Source: Monoplex corrugatus (taxonomy: Eukaryota > Mollusca > Gastropoda > Littorinimorpha > Ranellidae). From it: 64,000 bases of DNA. The DNA lies in assembly GCA_030674185.1 (NCBI GenBank), contig JAPXFY010000021.1:74400669-74464668 (forward strand), written 5' to 3'. Below the pieces are notes generated by a model, which had not been told where the DNA came from, did no database searches, and was given only the letters and a program-made list of their open reading frames with translations. Made by a program: the position numbers and the translations under genes. Below are positions 41,701 through 47,335 of the stretch, in pieces (position 1 is the stretch's first letter; each line of letters begins with the position of its first letter).

Positions 41701-43424
41701 TTACCTGCTTAATGCACTAATGAGGCCGCTGCCAACTTCTTACCAGTATTTGAAATCCTTCAGACCAAACATATGACGCGTCGGGCAAAGAAATTCAGTG
41801 TAAACCCTTTCACTCCCTCACCCTATCCACCAGCATCATTTATTGTCAGACATATCAAAGCAAAAATAATCCTTTCATTCCCACACCCTATCCACCAGCT
41901 TCCAGTGGGATAGCGTGAGGGAGAGAAAGTTAAAGTTTCTAAGCCAGCACATAGGGTGTGGAAGTGAAAAGGTTATGCAACCCAATCTTGAATAAGTCTG
42001 TAACAAACAGCAGATGCTGGAATTATTCCTATGACACTGACTATTATTTAACATCAACACAATTAACCAAGATGGGACATTCACTCCCTCACCCTACTCC
42101 ATAGCTTCCTATTATTCTAAAAGATAGTGAGCTGGTAGTGGCAGTGAGGTTTTCCAGGAGACAGGTGTCTCCTCCAGGCAGGAAGCTGGAGAATAGGCTG
42201 AGGAGTGAAAGACTAAAATCAAAAAAGATGTGCACTTTTTTTCGTTGCAACCAGGTCAGAAGTTAAGCATGAAGCTTGTTCCCGAGCTATGAACCGTCTA
42301 TTCAATTACACGACTTTTTAACTTTTTAATAACAGATTGTCTATAGATTGTTCTGCCGTACATGTGCATCTTACTGTGGGGTCTAGACCTCAGGACTTGG
42401 CCAGCTAATAGGTTTAGGCCTATGTGTAGGCTTAAGGCTTGTGCCATGATGATGATCACCATACACATGGCACCTGTGACATTGCATATGGAATTCTGAG
42501 CACAAAGACATCCTGAGAAAATGAAACAAACTGTGGGGCACACACTGACAGTGCTACAAAAAGGACCTGTAAACACAGGTGTTTAGATTTCTGTAGGCTC
42601 TTTCAATGAAAGTCTTTGCACACATACAATGTAGGCCTATAGGCCAACATACCGACATTTGACACTGATCAAGCTAATAGTATTATCAATGGTGAAATAA
42701 TGGGCTTCAAGCATTTTTCCATCCATGGCGTTATCACGGTTGTACATGTACAGTGATAATACAAACCTAAACTCATAAACATTCGATGATTATGAACCAT
42801 TACACTGCATTAACTTAAGGCCTAAACTTGAAACCATGCTTAAAACTGTAGTGTTAACAGTAGTCCACAGTTTATAAACCGACTGGAGATAGGTGGAAGG
42901 CCCCGGAACATGCAATTATGCCTACAGGTAAAACCGCGGACATGGATATTGACATTCACATAAAAATTATGGTAAAACTAAAGATAATTGTGCAGTTTAG
43001 GCCTGCGGCTCTGTCACTTTGCGCTCCCCAACAACCTATTCACCTTCCATAGGAAATAGTGGTTTTTGAGTTTACCAAAAAAATTACGTTTTTGACTCGT
43101 GAATTACCGAGTCACTACTACACTTGTCACTGCATTCTTCGGCAAGTGCCAAGAGGGGAAAAAAATTCGGGGTGGGGTGGGGGTCCGACTGATCCCTCTG
43201 AACTTGTCCGTAAAAACTGTAAGAAAAACCCTTAAGTCTAAACTGTAAACGTCACTTTGCCTAGATCTAGTTAGTAGTAGTTAGCGTCGTGCAAACAGCA
43301 TTTAACATTTTGAGGCACGTTGAGTTATGAACAAGAAATATTTGAACTTAGAAAAACAACAAAATCTGGCAGAAACTGTTATTACCTCTTCTTTCACTTT
43401 TCTAGTTTCACGTGATGGTTTCAT
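7355..43424 (-). CDS. ccnb3: G2/mitotic-specific cyclin B3, nine exons found, 3' end missing
   Basis: Cyclin B3 is a nuclear B-type cyclin that activates CDK1 (CDK2 in some systems) in mitosis and meiosis and is destroyed through the APC/C. Nine exons join with matching phase and GT/AG borders into about 443 residues. Residues 34-42 read RSVFGDLTN, a D-box with Phe in the usual Leu position, as is typical of B3. A Lys/Ser/Thr-rich linker follows (43-186). The N-terminal cyclin fold has MRAVLVDWMVEV at 239-250 and NFELNHETLYLAVKL at 253-267; the latter is diagnostic of B3 against B1/B2. The second fold spans about 345-443 and starts near PISYRFLRRYAR. The usual C-terminal VFFEVA-type tail is not in the window. 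The gene covers 36 kb because its introns are full of satellites and transposons. Exon 9 lacks one base relative to the family frame. Family assignment is firm; exact exon 1 and the C-terminus are less sure. Confidence 0.93.
7528..11165. repeat. 32-bp minisatellite in ccnb3 intron 8, more than 100 units
   Basis: The unit contains tcacttgggctataacaaca and ctgttacttcta. A shorter variant of about 23 bp that lacks the ctgtta part alternates with longer units between 7820 and 9060. From about 9120 on, near-uniform 32-bp units dominate, with ttg/cctg variation. The array fills most of the intron between exons 8 and 9. Confidence 0.96.
11337..11900. repeat. 51-bp minisatellite abutting the exon 8 donor, 11 units
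   Basis: The unit starts acatgttacactgtgtcttg and holds caccagcaagtggttcaccc. Units are 51-53 bp. The final unit (gtggatcac) reaches to within about four bases of the ccnb3 exon 8 donor at 11903, so the intron begins almost directly with the array. Confidence 0.93.
11904..12053 (-). CDS. ccnb3: ccnb3 exon 8 (C-terminal cyclin fold)
   Basis: There are 50 codons between gtatttcag|TGT and GGATGG|gtatgt, phase 0. The reading CGKSEVKTLYVARFMLELSL, then MEYKFVFHRESMLAAACLYI and ARKMCSEEGW, is the second cyclin fold of cyclin B3, where most members have EMSLQEY and LLAAA motifs. A 51-bp minisatellite begins a few bases inside the donor. Confidence 0.95.
12124..12313. mobile_element. TTAA-flanked palindromic MITE (piggyBac-like)
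   Basis: The element is bounded by TTAA at 12124-12127 and 12310-12313, with termini TTAACCCTTTGACCCC and the complement-like GGGAGTGAAAGGGTTAA. TTAA targets with CCCTTT ends are typical of piggyBac-type non-autonomous elements. Inside, 12188-12223 and 12241-12276 form a perfect 36-bp inverted repeat around a 17-nt loop. Related copies lie at 41800, 42075 and 53597. No transposase is present. Confidence 0.8.
12553..13012. repeat. 36-bp minisatellite, about 13 units
   Basis: The unit contains atcatccacatcagatttat and cacattctatata. It has 36-bp spacing with a few shortened units at 12580-12600, 12746-12790 and 12920-12960. Because 36 is a multiple of three, several frames stay open through the array; these are not genes. 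Confidence 0.93.
13085..14355 (+). pseudogene. RTE-like LINE reverse transcriptase, degraded
   Basis: Fragments in order: EEQCGFVEGKGTNNAIYNLR (finger region), a broken FVDYTKAF-like palm motif near 13300, YADDTVLITENERDL at about 13613-13655 (catalytic YADD), KFKYLGMIVSPDG at 13798-13836, and the thumb end with RVPWTAKKTND near 14060. The 3' part repeats a reading seen at 36.7 kb (DRCIWRAMITNAM). Many stops and frame shifts show that it is dead. It sits in ccnb3 intron 7, antisense to the gene. Clade assignment is from motif wording, not a tree. Confidence 0.85.
14356..15149. other. Unassigned intron sequence
   Basis: There is no recognisable gene or repeat between the two LINE fragments of ccnb3 intron 7. 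Open frames up to 76 codons show no conserved domain. Confidence 0.35.
15150..16310 (-). pseudogene. RTE-like LINE reverse transcriptase fragment, minus strand
   Basis: On the minus strand: VKMGFPKHLIASIASLYKDQ region near 16240, then NPTNLCYADDTTLLADITTI near 16040 (catalytic YADD), KELKYLGSVKTDG near 15830, GCEAWTLTKTDC near 15650, then a C-terminal segment with KGKPPSSYIENITSISGLN near 15400. It is broken by stops and shifts. It lies in ccnb3 intron 7 in the same direction as the gene, and is a different copy from the LINE at 13085. Confidence 0.82.
16311..16639. other. Unassigned intron sequence
   Basis: Nothing recognisable is seen between the LINE fragment and the 50-bp palindromic array. 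Confidence 0.35.
16640..19105. repeat. 50-bp palindrome-bearing minisatellite, about 50 units
   Basis: Each unit has the perfect 14-bp palindrome ACACTGTACAGTGT, plus CCATGG in taccatggcta and often ACATGT. Units vary between about 40 and 50 bp, mainly by presence of caacatg and of catgt. The array is unusually clean and fills part of ccnb3 intron 7. Long open frames in all three plus frames are repeat artefacts. Confidence 0.96.
19348..19503 (-). CDS. ccnb3: ccnb3 exon 7 (end of the first cyclin fold)
   Basis: There are 52 codons between cctaacag|GAG and GCCAGG|gtcagt, phase 0. It encodes ERVAPAIDDFTYICDHAYDR, then EAMERELFKRVDFDLGRPIS and YRFLRRYAR. The pattern is the B3 stretch that closes the first cyclin fold and opens the second. 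Its first 25 nt, together with the splice acceptor, are copied repeatedly in the intron immediately upstream on the gene strand (see the array at 19479-20296). Confidence 0.96.
19479..20296. repeat. 50-bp minisatellite copied from the ccnb3 exon 7 acceptor, about 16 units
   Basis: The unit is catctatggcaggtgcaaca followed by cgctcctgttaggacaggtt and atcaccatta. On the gene strand each unit reads intron tail, acceptor cctaacag, then the first 25 nt of exon 7. The true exon boundary at 19503 is the first unit. A longer 58-bp unit with actgtgtt inserted occurs near 19755 and again 258 bp later, marking a five-unit higher-order duplication. Confidence 0.95.
20612..21172. repeat. 38-bp minisatellite with a 28-bp variant, about 15 units
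   Basis: The unit contains ctgtacagacagggcaagac and agcacccagtgtaaatta. Several units lack a 10-bp segment (agggcaagac), giving 28 bp. It lies in ccnb3 intron 6, about 320 bp beyond the exon 7-derived array. Confidence 0.94.
21660..21912 (+). repeat. Dispersed repeat copy next to ccnb3 exon 6 (part)
   Basis: The wording ttgcttaaagcccagctgac and tatcagggctataa, then catattaacgcattcgc and ggatatgctcctggc, recurs at 38570-39165 and partly at 28690-29165. A further part of the same family (ggaaatttctaacacaattt) is seen at 22500-22620 on the other side of the exon. The family is unknown to me. A G13 run lies at about 21764-21776. Confidence 0.55.
21938..22171 (-). CDS. ccnb3: ccnb3 exon 6 (cyclin box core)
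   Basis: There are 78 codons between gtcgcag|GTG and TATGAT|gtaag, phase 0. The exon carries MRAVLVDWMVEV (hydrophobic patch and cyclin-box signature), then QENFELNHETLYLAVKL and ENVQLVGAAALYLAAKYD. The NFELNHETLYLAVKL wording identifies cyclin B3 rather than A, B1 or B2. This is the best conserved exon in the window and carries the CDK-contacting helices. Confidence 0.97.
22172..23631. other. ccnb3 intron 5, part before the 42-bp array: repeat fragment and possible SINE
   Basis: 22500-22680 resembles the third part of the dispersed repeat at 28690 and 38570. 23425-23600 may be a tRNA-derived SINE: it reads gtggcctaagggataacgta, then a weak B-box-like ggtttacattcc, then a tail ending in cattattatt. 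The rest shows nothing recognisable. Confidence 0.4.
23632..25003. repeat. 42-bp minisatellite, left block, about 33 units
   Basis: The unit is acacccatctcaaacaagcc followed by atctaaacacatcaacgacc ct. Shortened units lack caca. Because 42 is a multiple of three, long frames stay open on both strands. The block is split from 27799-28677 by a transposon insertion, and the two blocks have the same unit types. Confidence 0.96.
25004..27798. mobile_element. 2.8-kb TIR DNA transposon, non-autonomous, with 7-bp target duplication
   Basis: The left end is TAGCAATGCCGCACGAA and the right end, on the other strand, TAGCAATGCCGTGCGAA: 15 of 17 positions match. Flanks cctacac at 24997-25003 and 27799-27805 form a 7-bp target duplication inside a minisatellite unit. 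Internal features are GA microsatellites at about 26468-26560, 26631-26670 and 26765-26790, and a less AT-rich right part (26800-27790). No transposase domain was recognised in any frame; frames at 26806-27060 and 27061-27453 resemble nothing I know. The superfamily is open. Confidence 0.85.
27799..28677. repeat. 42-bp minisatellite, right block, about 21 units
   Basis: This continues the array interrupted at 25003. Apart from one unit with an extra aactttaat near 28060, units match those of the left block. The long plus- and minus-strand open frames here are repeat translations. Confidence 0.96.
28678..29479. repeat. Dispersed repeat copy in ccnb3 intron 5
   Basis: 28690-29165 resembles 38690-39165 in order: a catattgcattcat segment, ggatatgactggcactggtc, caaacctgaatacaaat, then gaaagaggaaatttc-like and gatggggatac-like segments. 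A 46-bp or so stretch with gaaggtagggggatactatc is duplicated in tandem at 29060-29150. The remaining 300 bp to exon 5 shows nothing. Confidence 0.5.
29480..29581 (-). CDS. ccnb3: ccnb3 exon 5 (entry to the cyclin fold)
   Basis: There are 34 codons between ttttccag|GTG and GGGAG|gtcggt. The exon reads VPEGVDDIDGDI, then DPLVYAxDI-like sequence as FEPLYAYDIFEYYKERE. The YAYDIFEYYKERE segment is the conserved N-terminal helix just before the cyclin box in B-type cyclins. It joins exon 6 in phase 0. Confidence 0.93.
29582..29989. other. Intron sequence with a (GT)n/(GC)n tract
   Basis: A GT microsatellite runs from about 29685 and changes to a GC alternation near 29735-29745, an alternating purine-pyrimidine stretch of the kind that can adopt Z-DNA. 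Nothing else is recognised. Confidence 0.5.
29990..32146 (+). pseudogene. RTE-like LINE, RT and C-terminal part, degraded
   Basis: A linker (TPWVNEEICQKRKQLKEAA near 30260-30315) is followed by RT pieces: KNYRGITIHAISAKIYNLML near 30880-30935, INFSKAFDSIH near 31070, GVLQGDTLAPYIFIICLVVD near 31240-31295, and DADYTDDLAVLTDLKDATS near 31393, where YTDD replaces YADD. A thumb end with RLRFAGHCWHSKEELVGDVL near 31915-31970 follows. It ends in an (atg)n-type tail at about 32131-32146, as RTE-like elements often do. Stops and shifts make it non-functional. It is antisense in ccnb3 intron 4. Confidence 0.85.
32147..32689. other. Unassigned intron sequence
   Basis: A/T homopolymer runs (for example T19 near 32285-32305) and no recognisable gene. 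Confidence 0.35.
32690..33403. repeat. 65-bp minisatellite, 11 units
   Basis: The unit contains agaagccagcattatgaggg, tggtgctcatctccctcctt and cttttcaaactcac. Copies differ by single-base changes such as ccctcc/cccctcc. It ends about 170 bp before the donor of ccnb3 exon 4, on its intron side. Confidence 0.95.
33574..33658 (-). CDS. ccnb3: ccnb3 exon 4
   Basis: This 85-nt exon runs from gtgtttcag|C to CCAGAG|gtcagt. It completes the split Ser codon and encodes 28 residues beginning MVERDSSRMS and ending QAMKPE. It matches phase with exon 3 (2 nt + 1 nt) and exon 5 (phase 0). The content is a Ser-rich part of the N-terminal linker with no conserved motif, so the call rests on splice sites, phase and position. 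Confidence 0.78.
33790..36600 (+). pseudogene. Degraded LINE with EN, RT and C-terminal zinc-finger remnants
   Basis: Pieces in order: endonuclease wording with VGKINENGQRLMELCSYHGL near 33950-34010; RT start PGNDGIPPDLIKH near 34815-34855 and DRSNCNNYRDISLLNI near 34968-35013; FVDLIKAFALVSRDGLFNIL near 35192-35255; then ESTLLYG-like sequence replaced by a 29-bp array (35575-36010); LCWLGHVHRNGHIPKD near 36165-36200; KDVCKHDMKALDISIKSWEN near 36270-36330; and a C-terminal SRDCHSHIGLTSH finger near 36485-36525. All frames are broken. It lies antisense in ccnb3 intron 3. Confidence 0.82.
35575..36010. repeat. 29-bp minisatellite inside the LINE, about 15 units
   Basis: The unit contains actctactgaatgacagcaa and aacatcagc. 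LINE sequence continues on both sides of the array, so the repeat seems to have grown from the LINE itself, near the codons for the conserved STLLYGSE-like stretch. Confidence 0.92.
36640..36870 (-). pseudogene. 3' end of an RTE-like LINE, minus strand
   Basis: On the minus strand it reads KILDGLAEWLKTEGEEVLVA and then TRDRNRWKAMIANAM followed by a stop, close to the 3' end of the plus-strand LINE at 14220-14340 (DVLAATSDRCIWRAMITNAM). It is a 5'-truncated copy. Confidence 0.75.
36871..37233. other. Unassigned intron sequence before ccnb3 exon 3
   Basis: AT-rich sequence with no recognisable gene or repeat. Confidence 0.35.
37234..37580 (-). CDS. ccnb3: ccnb3 exon 3 (basic, Ser/Thr-rich linker)
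   Basis: This 347-nt exon starts after gtctgtgtag|GCT and ends GAAAG|gtaggt, leaving two bases of a split Ser codon. It encodes a low-complexity stretch rich in Lys, Ala, Ser, Thr and Gln, including a run of five Thr and a basic cluster AGKKAVKKKG that could act as a nuclear localisation signal. Several SSQ and SQE motifs near the end resemble ATM/ATR-type SQ sites, which is only a sequence resemblance. This region varies widely among cyclin B3 proteins. Confidence 0.88.
37581..37951. other. Unassigned intron 2 sequence
   Basis: Nothing recognisable is seen between the exon 3 acceptor and the SINE. Confidence 0.35.
37952..38290 (+). mobile_element. tRNA-derived SINE
   Basis: The head (37952-38025) carries a pol III A-box-like tagtggttagcgca and a perfect B box GGTTCGAATCC at 38003-38013. 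A body of about 230 bp follows and ends in an atcatc-rich tail at 38258-38290. The head folds only loosely like a tRNA and is fused to the body, so it is a SINE and not a tRNA gene. It lies antisense to ccnb3 in intron 2. Confidence 0.82.
38291..39366. repeat. A28 homopolymer and dispersed repeat copy in ccnb3 intron 2
   Basis: An A run of about 27 bases lies at 38402-38428. 38570-39165 is the longest copy of the dispersed family also seen at 21660, 22500 and 28690: cttaaagcccaaccaactgc, atcagggcaataacc, gcccctggtgctgac, then gaggaaatgtcaag and gatggggatattac. Confidence 0.5.
39367..39453 (-). CDS. ccnb3: ccnb3 exon 2 (destruction box)
   Basis: There are 29 codons between an acceptor tgttgacag|GAC and a donor AAT|gtaag, phase 0 at both ends. 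The exon ends in RSVFGDLTN, the APC/C destruction box of cyclin B3, where Phe replaces the Leu of the B1/B2 box. The next exon supplies the Ala that normally follows the box. This motif ties the N-terminal exons to the cyclin-box exons downstream. Confidence 0.9.
39454..41799. other. ccnb3 intron 1, proximal part
   Basis: No gene or known element is recognised. There is a short GT tract near 40210, and a G run of about 20 at 41275-41295 next to a T-rich stretch. Open frames up to 117 codons have no family resemblance. Confidence 0.4.
41800..41976. mobile_element. MITE copy, same family as 12124-12313
   Basis: It starts taaaccctttcactccctca and ends gtggaagtgaaaaggttat. The core has caccagcatcatttattgtc and tatcaaagcaaaaataatcc as in the 12124 copy. 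Both TTAA borders have mutated (gtaa-like and ttat). Confidence 0.7.
42075..42218. mobile_element. Divergent MITE copy
   Basis: It begins cattcactccctcaccctac and ends ggctgaggagtgaaagacta. The palindromic layout matches the family, but the CCCTTT/AAAGGG ends are eroded and an internal ccaggagacaggtgtctcct palindrome is present. Confidence 0.5.
42219..43385. other. ccnb3 intron 1, distal part
   Basis: No gene or recognised repeat is seen up to the exon 1 donor. Open frames on both strands are short and anonymous. Confidence 0.35.
43386..43424 (-). CDS. ccnb3: ccnb3 exon 1 (start codon, 13 codons)
   Basis: This short first coding exon reads MKPSRETRKVKEE and ends at a GAG|gtaata donor in phase 0, which joins in frame to exon 2. 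The ATG context is agcaacATGa. I chose this start because it is the only nearby upstream ATG-plus-donor that meets exon 2 in phase, and a CCAAT-bearing promoter-like region lies just upstream. No homology supports so short a peptide, so this exon is the least certain of the set. Confidence 0.6.
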
Positions 43425-43730
43425 GTTGCTAGAAAAAAATCACTGGTTCCTAACGACACTTTATGCTAGAACGAAAACTGCTACTGTTCAGTTGCTCGGA
43501 ATAAAGTGAACACGGACGTTTGAAATCGTTCACAACAGCGTTGGTTTCTGACTGTAGATGTTTCATTGGCTGTTTGTAGCCAATCAAATTGCAGAATAAA
43601 AAAAGCAAACTATGGGAGGTGATTCTTACAACTTAAGAACTAGGCCTATCGTTTAAGCGGAAGAGTAGTTTCCCTTATATAGCAACGTTACGTTGCAGTA
43701 ACATGCACACACATACAAAATAAAGTGACA
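43425..43730 (-). promoter_or_regulatory. Putative ccnb3 promoter / 5' leader
   Basis: This is the stretch between the ccnb3 start codon and a (CT)n tract. On the gene strand it has CCAAT at 43569-43565 and an opposed ATTGG at 43584-43580. NF-Y CCAAT boxes are a common feature of mitotic cyclin promoters. A TTTGAA hexamer (CHR-like, opposite orientation to the gene) lies near 43520. No TATA box is obvious. The role is inferred from position and motifs only. Confidence 0.4.
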
Positions 43731-43733
43731 ATT

Positions 43734-43735
<2 letters not shown>

Positions 43736-43794
<59 letters not shown>
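43736..43794. repeat. (CT)n microsatellite
   Basis: About 29 uninterrupted CT dinucleotides, about 310 bp upstream of the ccnb3 start codon. Read on the gene strand it is (GA)n. Confidence 0.97.
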
Positions 43795-43795
<1 letters not shown>

Positions 43796-43925
43796 ACACA
43801 CGAATATAACATACGCACACATGCGTTATACGTTAGTTCGCACTTTCCATGTTGACGAAAACAGTCACATAGTGAAACGCGAACGCGTTGTTGATTTTCT
43901 CGGTTCAGACGAAATTTCTGGGACG

Positions 43926-45110
43926 GGCAAAATCCTTCAACAAAGTTAATCATTCCCTCCTCCTGCACAAACTGCACCATTATGGAGTTCGAGGCCATGT
44001 TAACAGATGGATCGGAGTTTTTTTTTTACGTGAGCGGAAGCAGGCTGTGGTGGTTGACGGTGCGAAGTCAGACTCAGTCGCTGTGAAATCTGGAGTACCC
44101 CAGGGCTCCGTTCTTGGGCCAAGCTTGTTCTTGGTCTACATAAACGACTTGCCCGGAACTGTCCTCTCATCCACGCGACTTTTTGCAGATGACACCGCCG
44201 TCTACAGGTCAATAACAACAGGCCAAGATCAGGCACAACTACAAACAGATCTCCAGTAACTAGAGAAATGGGAAGAAAGTTGGAACATGTCTTTCCACCC
44301 TGGGAAATGCATCACCCTCCCGGTTATCAGTCCCAAGAGAAAGAAGAAGCTGCTGACACCATCGTACCAGCTGCACAACCAGACTCGCGCCAATGTCATC
44401 TCGGCGAAGTATCTGGAGATCACGATCACACAAGACCTAGATTGGGATCTCCATGTTCAAAACATCACGAACAAAGCCAACAAAACGTTAGGGTTCTTGC
44501 GAAGAAACCTCAGAGTCAGTAACATCAGATTCAAAGAAACAGCCTATAAGGCTATGGTTGCGGCCCATTCTCGAATATGCAAGTACTGTGTGGGACCCGT
44601 ACAAAGAAGGACAGATCACAAAAATTGAGGCCGTGCAACGAAGATCAGCACGTTTTGTTTTAAATCGCTATAAAAGAACCGCTAGCGTCACCAACATGTT
44701 ACACCACCTCGGATGGATATCTCTACAAAGCCGACGTAAGATCGCAAGGCTCACTATGATGTACAAAATTATTAATAACATGGTCCAGGTGGATTTTGGC
44801 AAAATACACAAATCCCAGGAATCAAAGTTGAGAGCACCAAAGGAGAGGGACAGAAGAGCACACTCAAGGCAGCTTGCTAGACTTCAGTGTTCACGGGATT
44901 ACAGAATGTATTCGTTCCTCCCGCGAACCATCCCTGAGTGGAACGAATCTTTGACTGAAGCTGTGGTTGGAGCCGCGTCTCTTGGCGTGTTCACGTCGGG
45001 AGCTCGCATACTCCACCAGTAGTAGTAGAAGTAGGTGTTATTTTTGTGTGTGTGTGCGTACCCCCGCTGATTGTGGACACTAAACAACAAGAACAAGAAC
45101 AAGAACAGGG
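43926..45110 (+). pseudogene. Jockey-superfamily-like LINE, 5'-truncated RT
   Basis: It begins inside the RT palm (KSFNKVNHSLLLHKLHHYGV), then SGVPQGSVLGPSLFLVYIND near 44090-44150, LFADDTAVYR near 44180-44210 (catalytic ADD), RPILEYASTVWDPYKEG at 44562-44610 and a thumb/C-terminal part ending at 45022. A stop at 44258 and a shift near 44560 break the frame. It ends with gaacaagaacaagaacaag, a simple 3' tail. It is transcribed away from ccnb3, head to head across the promoter region. Clade is uncertain between Jockey and CR1/L2. Confidence 0.85.
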
Positions 45111-46265
45111 ACTGCCTTTCCCGGACATGGACGAATAAGCAGTCCCTTACTGACTAGGCTGAGTGTTAATATCTTGGAGCGGGATGGCTCTTGACCAGTC
45201 CACACCTAGGCTGAAAATACATACGTCCTGTGAGGGAGCGGTGGGAAAGGGTTAATCACAGCCCTCGCCTTCTTGCACCCACAGGGTAGTTTAGCAACTG
45301 GACATGAGCTCAACATTCAGGGCTCAATAGCTCTTTTGATACAGCAGTTGACACAACATCTCATGTCTCCTCGAGTTCAATTCTAAGCCACAACATAGAA
45401 GTTGGCTGCTTGCTGCCTGTTAATTAATGCTCCAAATCATTTGGTAGCGGCAGTGTTTCATAGGTCGTCAGTGTTCTCTCCCCATTTCAAGATGTAGCCA
45501 ATGCACAGTTTTGCGTAGGCACGAGGAGTTTGTCTAATAGCTTTTGGTAGATTCGGGTGGGTGCTTATAGAACTGTGCTGGTGTGATAGATCACCCTAAA
45601 GTAAATTCCAAACTCCAAAACTCAGGGTGGGGAAACTCCTAAAGAAATGTTCAGAGAGCTGAAAGTCAGAGTTACCTGCCTGCAGGTACTGTGTTCGTAA
45701 CTTTTGGAACTTAACAGAACATTTGATCAATGCGAACATATTTTAATATCAAAATCACAAGGAAGCCTGTATTGTTTGGTGTAGATCAATTTGTAAAAAC
45801 AGATTGAATATTCGATCTGACTGTAATGCTTGCAAAATCATTTATCTGTAAATGTAAGATCGACAAATGTGCTTCGAATGTACCTAGTTTTCAAAGACCA
45901 CAAAATAAAGATTCAAATTTGAACAAAGTAATGCCAAAATAAATTTTCACTTGTCCGTCTTCAGTGCTCACGGAATAACCATAGGCCCTCACCGCTGTTT
46001 TCTCAATAGAAAAACATTCAAATTCATGACATGTTTTTAAATCTTGATATTCACTTTGAACTGTCCATTGTATAAACTAATTTTTGTGTTTTCTGTTTGT
46101 TGTATGTTGTCAGATGTCCAAAACGTTCCTCTTGTGTGCATGAATTGATATAGTTTTCGTTAATACATTGTCTGTTGATGTCTGTTCATTGTAAAACAAA
46201 AAACAACAACAACAAAACAAAACAAAAACAATCTTGAACAAAAACAATTTTGAAAGGAAAAAAAA
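45111..46265. other. Mostly unassigned; possible MITE end
   Basis: 45175-45258 ends gagggagcggtgggaaagggttaatc, similar to the right end of the TTAA MITE family. The rest up to a poly-A at 46257-46272 shows nothing recognisable. Confidence 0.35.
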
Positions 46266-46272
46266 AAAAAAA

Positions 46273-46505
46273 GCATGCAGGCGCCTTTTGACAAACCCTG
46301 TTAGGCTAGCATGGAACACTAGTAACGAATGTCTGTACAAGGTCATCTACAGCAGACGACAAAGGCGCTGGACCACTGAGGTCCCTTCACTGACGGCCAG
46401 CGGGATGTGGCAGGGGCGGTCACTGGTGTCGCCGGGCGTGACCTGTCCGGCCACGTGGACGGCGAACGAAAGATGGATTGAATGTGTTCACCAGCGTGAG
46501 TCCCT
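46273..46505. other. GC-rich island of unknown nature
   Basis: This 230-bp piece is clearly richer in G+C than its surroundings. On the plus strand it stays open as AWNTSNECLYKVIYSRRQRR and then EVPSLTASGMWQGRSLVSPG, and ends in a donor-like cagc|gtgagt. I recognise no family, and there is no partner exon nearby. Confidence 0.3.
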
Positions 46506-46516
46506 GTATAGGAGGG

Positions 46517-46565
46517 TGTGTGTGTGTGTGTGTGTTGTGTGTGTGTGTGTGTTTTGGTGTGTGTG

Positions 46566-46602
<37 letters not shown>

Positions 46603-46637
46603 GTGTGTGTGTTTGAGTGTGTCTGTGTATGTGTGTG

Positions 46638-46724
<87 letters not shown>

Positions 46725-46769
46725 CAGTATGTGTGTGTTTGAGTGTGTCTGTGTATGTGTGTGTGTGTG

Positions 46770-46800
<31 letters not shown>

Positions 46801-46893
46801 GTGGTGTGTGCGTTTGAGCGTGTATGTGTGTGTGTGTGTGCGTGCGTGTGTGTGTGTGCGCGTGTTTGAGTGTGTCTGTGTATGTGTGTGTGT
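46517..46893. repeat. Complex (GT)n microsatellite
   Basis: About 375 bp of GT dinucleotides interrupted by TTGT, GTAT, TTTGAGTGTGTCTG and, near the end, GC steps. The block tttgagtgtgtctgtgtatg recurs near 46610, 46738 and 46865, so there is a longer period as well. Confidence 0.95.
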
Positions 46894-47159
46894 TTATGTT
46901 ATTATTTTTAGTTGCTATGGTTTTTGTTTTGTTTTAAATATCTTTTAAGGAAGAGTAGTAAATATTTGTGTGTGGTTATAAATTTGTTGCTTCACAAAAA
47001 GCGTACAATATTGATAAACTTTATAAGTGTTCCCTGTTGTTCTGTCTTATTCATTTATTTTCCTGACTTGGAGGGTACAGAAACATAAAACTTCGGACTT
47101 TTCTCAGATACTTGTATACACTCTACACTTTTGTTGTGTCCACATTGTGCAGTAGATAT
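46894..47159. other. Flank of the CR1/L2-like LINE, with one minisatellite-like unit
   Basis: 47112-47157 holds acttttgttgtgtccacatt gtgcagtagatat, a single copy of the 44-bp unit whose array begins at 50371 on the other side of the LINE. The rest is anonymous. Confidence 0.6.
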
Positions 47160-47244
47160 AATAATAATAATAATAATTACAATATTTATATAGCGCAAAA
47201 TCTTGATAAAATCAAATCTAAGTGCTGAAGCAGACACACACACA

Positions 47245-47335
<91 letters not shown>

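Noticed and set aside
46234..46948. Cys/Val-rich open frames
   Set aside because: The (CV)n peptides are translations of the GT microsatellite. Similar frames at 29686, 47055 and 54260 were dropped for the same reason.
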